DNA of 5,711 nt from Methanosarcinales archaeon (GTDB lineage Archaea > Halobacteriota > Syntropharchaeia > Alkanophagales > Methanospirareceae), in assembly GCA_030621945.1 (NCBI GenBank), contig JAUXGS010000072.1:1-5711 (forward strand), in the 5' to 3' direction. Each line of letters begins with the position of its first letter. The first letter of the stretch is position 1. The translations under genes and the position numbers were made by a program. Positions 5,286-5,711 of this stretch are shown here, one piece after another. The notes beneath the pieces were generated by a model. It was not told the origin of the DNA. It worked only from the letters and a program-made list of their open reading frames with translations, and did no database searches.

Positions 5286-5711
5286 ATGAAAAAAATAAAA
5301 GAAGCGTTCAAATGGATTTTGATAGCAAGTATTCTACTGTCACTTGCAACATCCATTACCAGCGCTCAATCCCCTGCCCTTACGATCACTGACTACACCG
5401 TCCAGCCGGAGATTCTGACTCCGGGAGAGCTTGGCACAGTAACTGTAACAATCAAAAACACGGCAGTAAATGCAAGTGCTGATATAAAAGACATCTGCCT
5501 CTTCGCTTCGCATTTCGAGCACGAGCATAAACACTTTGAACATGTGGGCATGCTCGGCGGAGGCAGCAGTACCTCGATCACATTCGCCTTTAATGCTCCA
5601 AAAGAGGAAGGGATATACTTCCCAGCAATCCATGTCGTTTACCACCCGGAAGGAAGCCTTGCACTGGATACTCTTCGCTATCCCTTTCCTGTACGCGTCA
5701 ACGAACGGACA
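5286..5711 (+). CDS. Secreted/surface protein with COG1361/CARDB-like beta domain, 3' end outside window
   Basis: 142 codons are visible, open to the right edge. The N-terminus MKKIKEAFKWILIASILLSL is a classic Sec signal peptide: basic start, hydrophobic core to about residue 25, likely cleavage after ITSA (around 27). The mature part begins QSPALTITDYTVQPEILTPGE and continues with GTVTVTIKNTA, the pattern of CARDB / S-layer-like (COG1361) immunoglobulin-type beta domains in archaeal envelope proteins. A histidine cluster, HFEHEHKHFEH (76-86), is unusual for this fold. The ATG at 5286 lies four bases after the thi4 stop, with GAGAGG directly against it, too close to be a standard Shine-Dalgarno. 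Coupling to thi4 translation is possible. No functional link to thiamin synthesis is evident. Confidence 0.75.
   Translation, partial: MKKIKEAFKWILIASILLSLATSITSAQSPALTITDYTVQPEILTPGELGTVTVTIKNTAVNASADIKDICLFASHFEHEHKHFEHVGMLGGGSSTSITFAFNAPKEEGIYFPAIHVVYHPEGSLALDTLRYPFPVRVNERT

Overview
The window looks archaeal. It encodes proteins found in archaea and eukaryotes but not bacteria (ribosomal proteins L15e and L37e, initiation factor aIF2 beta, an Sm-like RNA-binding protein). It also has a tRNA-Ser without an encoded CCA end, and promoter-like TATA boxes combined with Shine-Dalgarno sequences. Gene content and protein sequence suggest a euryarchaeote of the methanogen / anaerobic alkane-oxidiser type (for example Methanophagales or Syntrophoarchaeia relatives). 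That lineage is an inference from sequence character, not a proven assignment.

Layout. Positions 1-668 hold the visibly AT-rich 3' part of a membrane protein with a K+-channel-like pore loop. Positions 669-1508 are about 840 bases without a conventional gene. This stretch holds two diverged copies of a roughly 66-base motif, an AT-rich palindrome, and a well-formed expression unit (TATA box, hairpin, near-perfect Shine-Dalgarno) for a 38-residue peptide at 861-977. From 2578 down to 1509 on the minus strand is an information-processing cluster: Sm-like protein, L37e (55 residues, overlapping the Sm gene by 7 bases), tRNA-Ser(UGA) and aIF2 beta. A 148-base AT-rich divergent promoter region (2579-2726) separates it from plus-strand rpl15e. 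The L15e stop codon overlaps the TTG start of a DUF763 gene. After a 123-base gap with a nested inverted repeat comes a Thi4-type thiazole synthase. Four bases later starts a secreted or surface protein with a COG1361/CARDB-like beta domain, cut by the window end.

How it fits together. The central block is ordinary archaeal housekeeping: translation initiation, ribosomal proteins, RNA chaperone and a serine tRNA. The points most worth a second look are: Thi4 with alanine where the sulfur-donor cysteine (yeast) or histidine (M. jannaschii) normally sits; an L15e that ends early exactly where the DUF763 start codon overlaps it; the uncharacterised DUF763/helix-hairpin-helix protein; and the small-peptide unit with the duplicated intergenic motif at 670-1250. 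I see no CRISPR array, transposase, phage gene or clear defence system.
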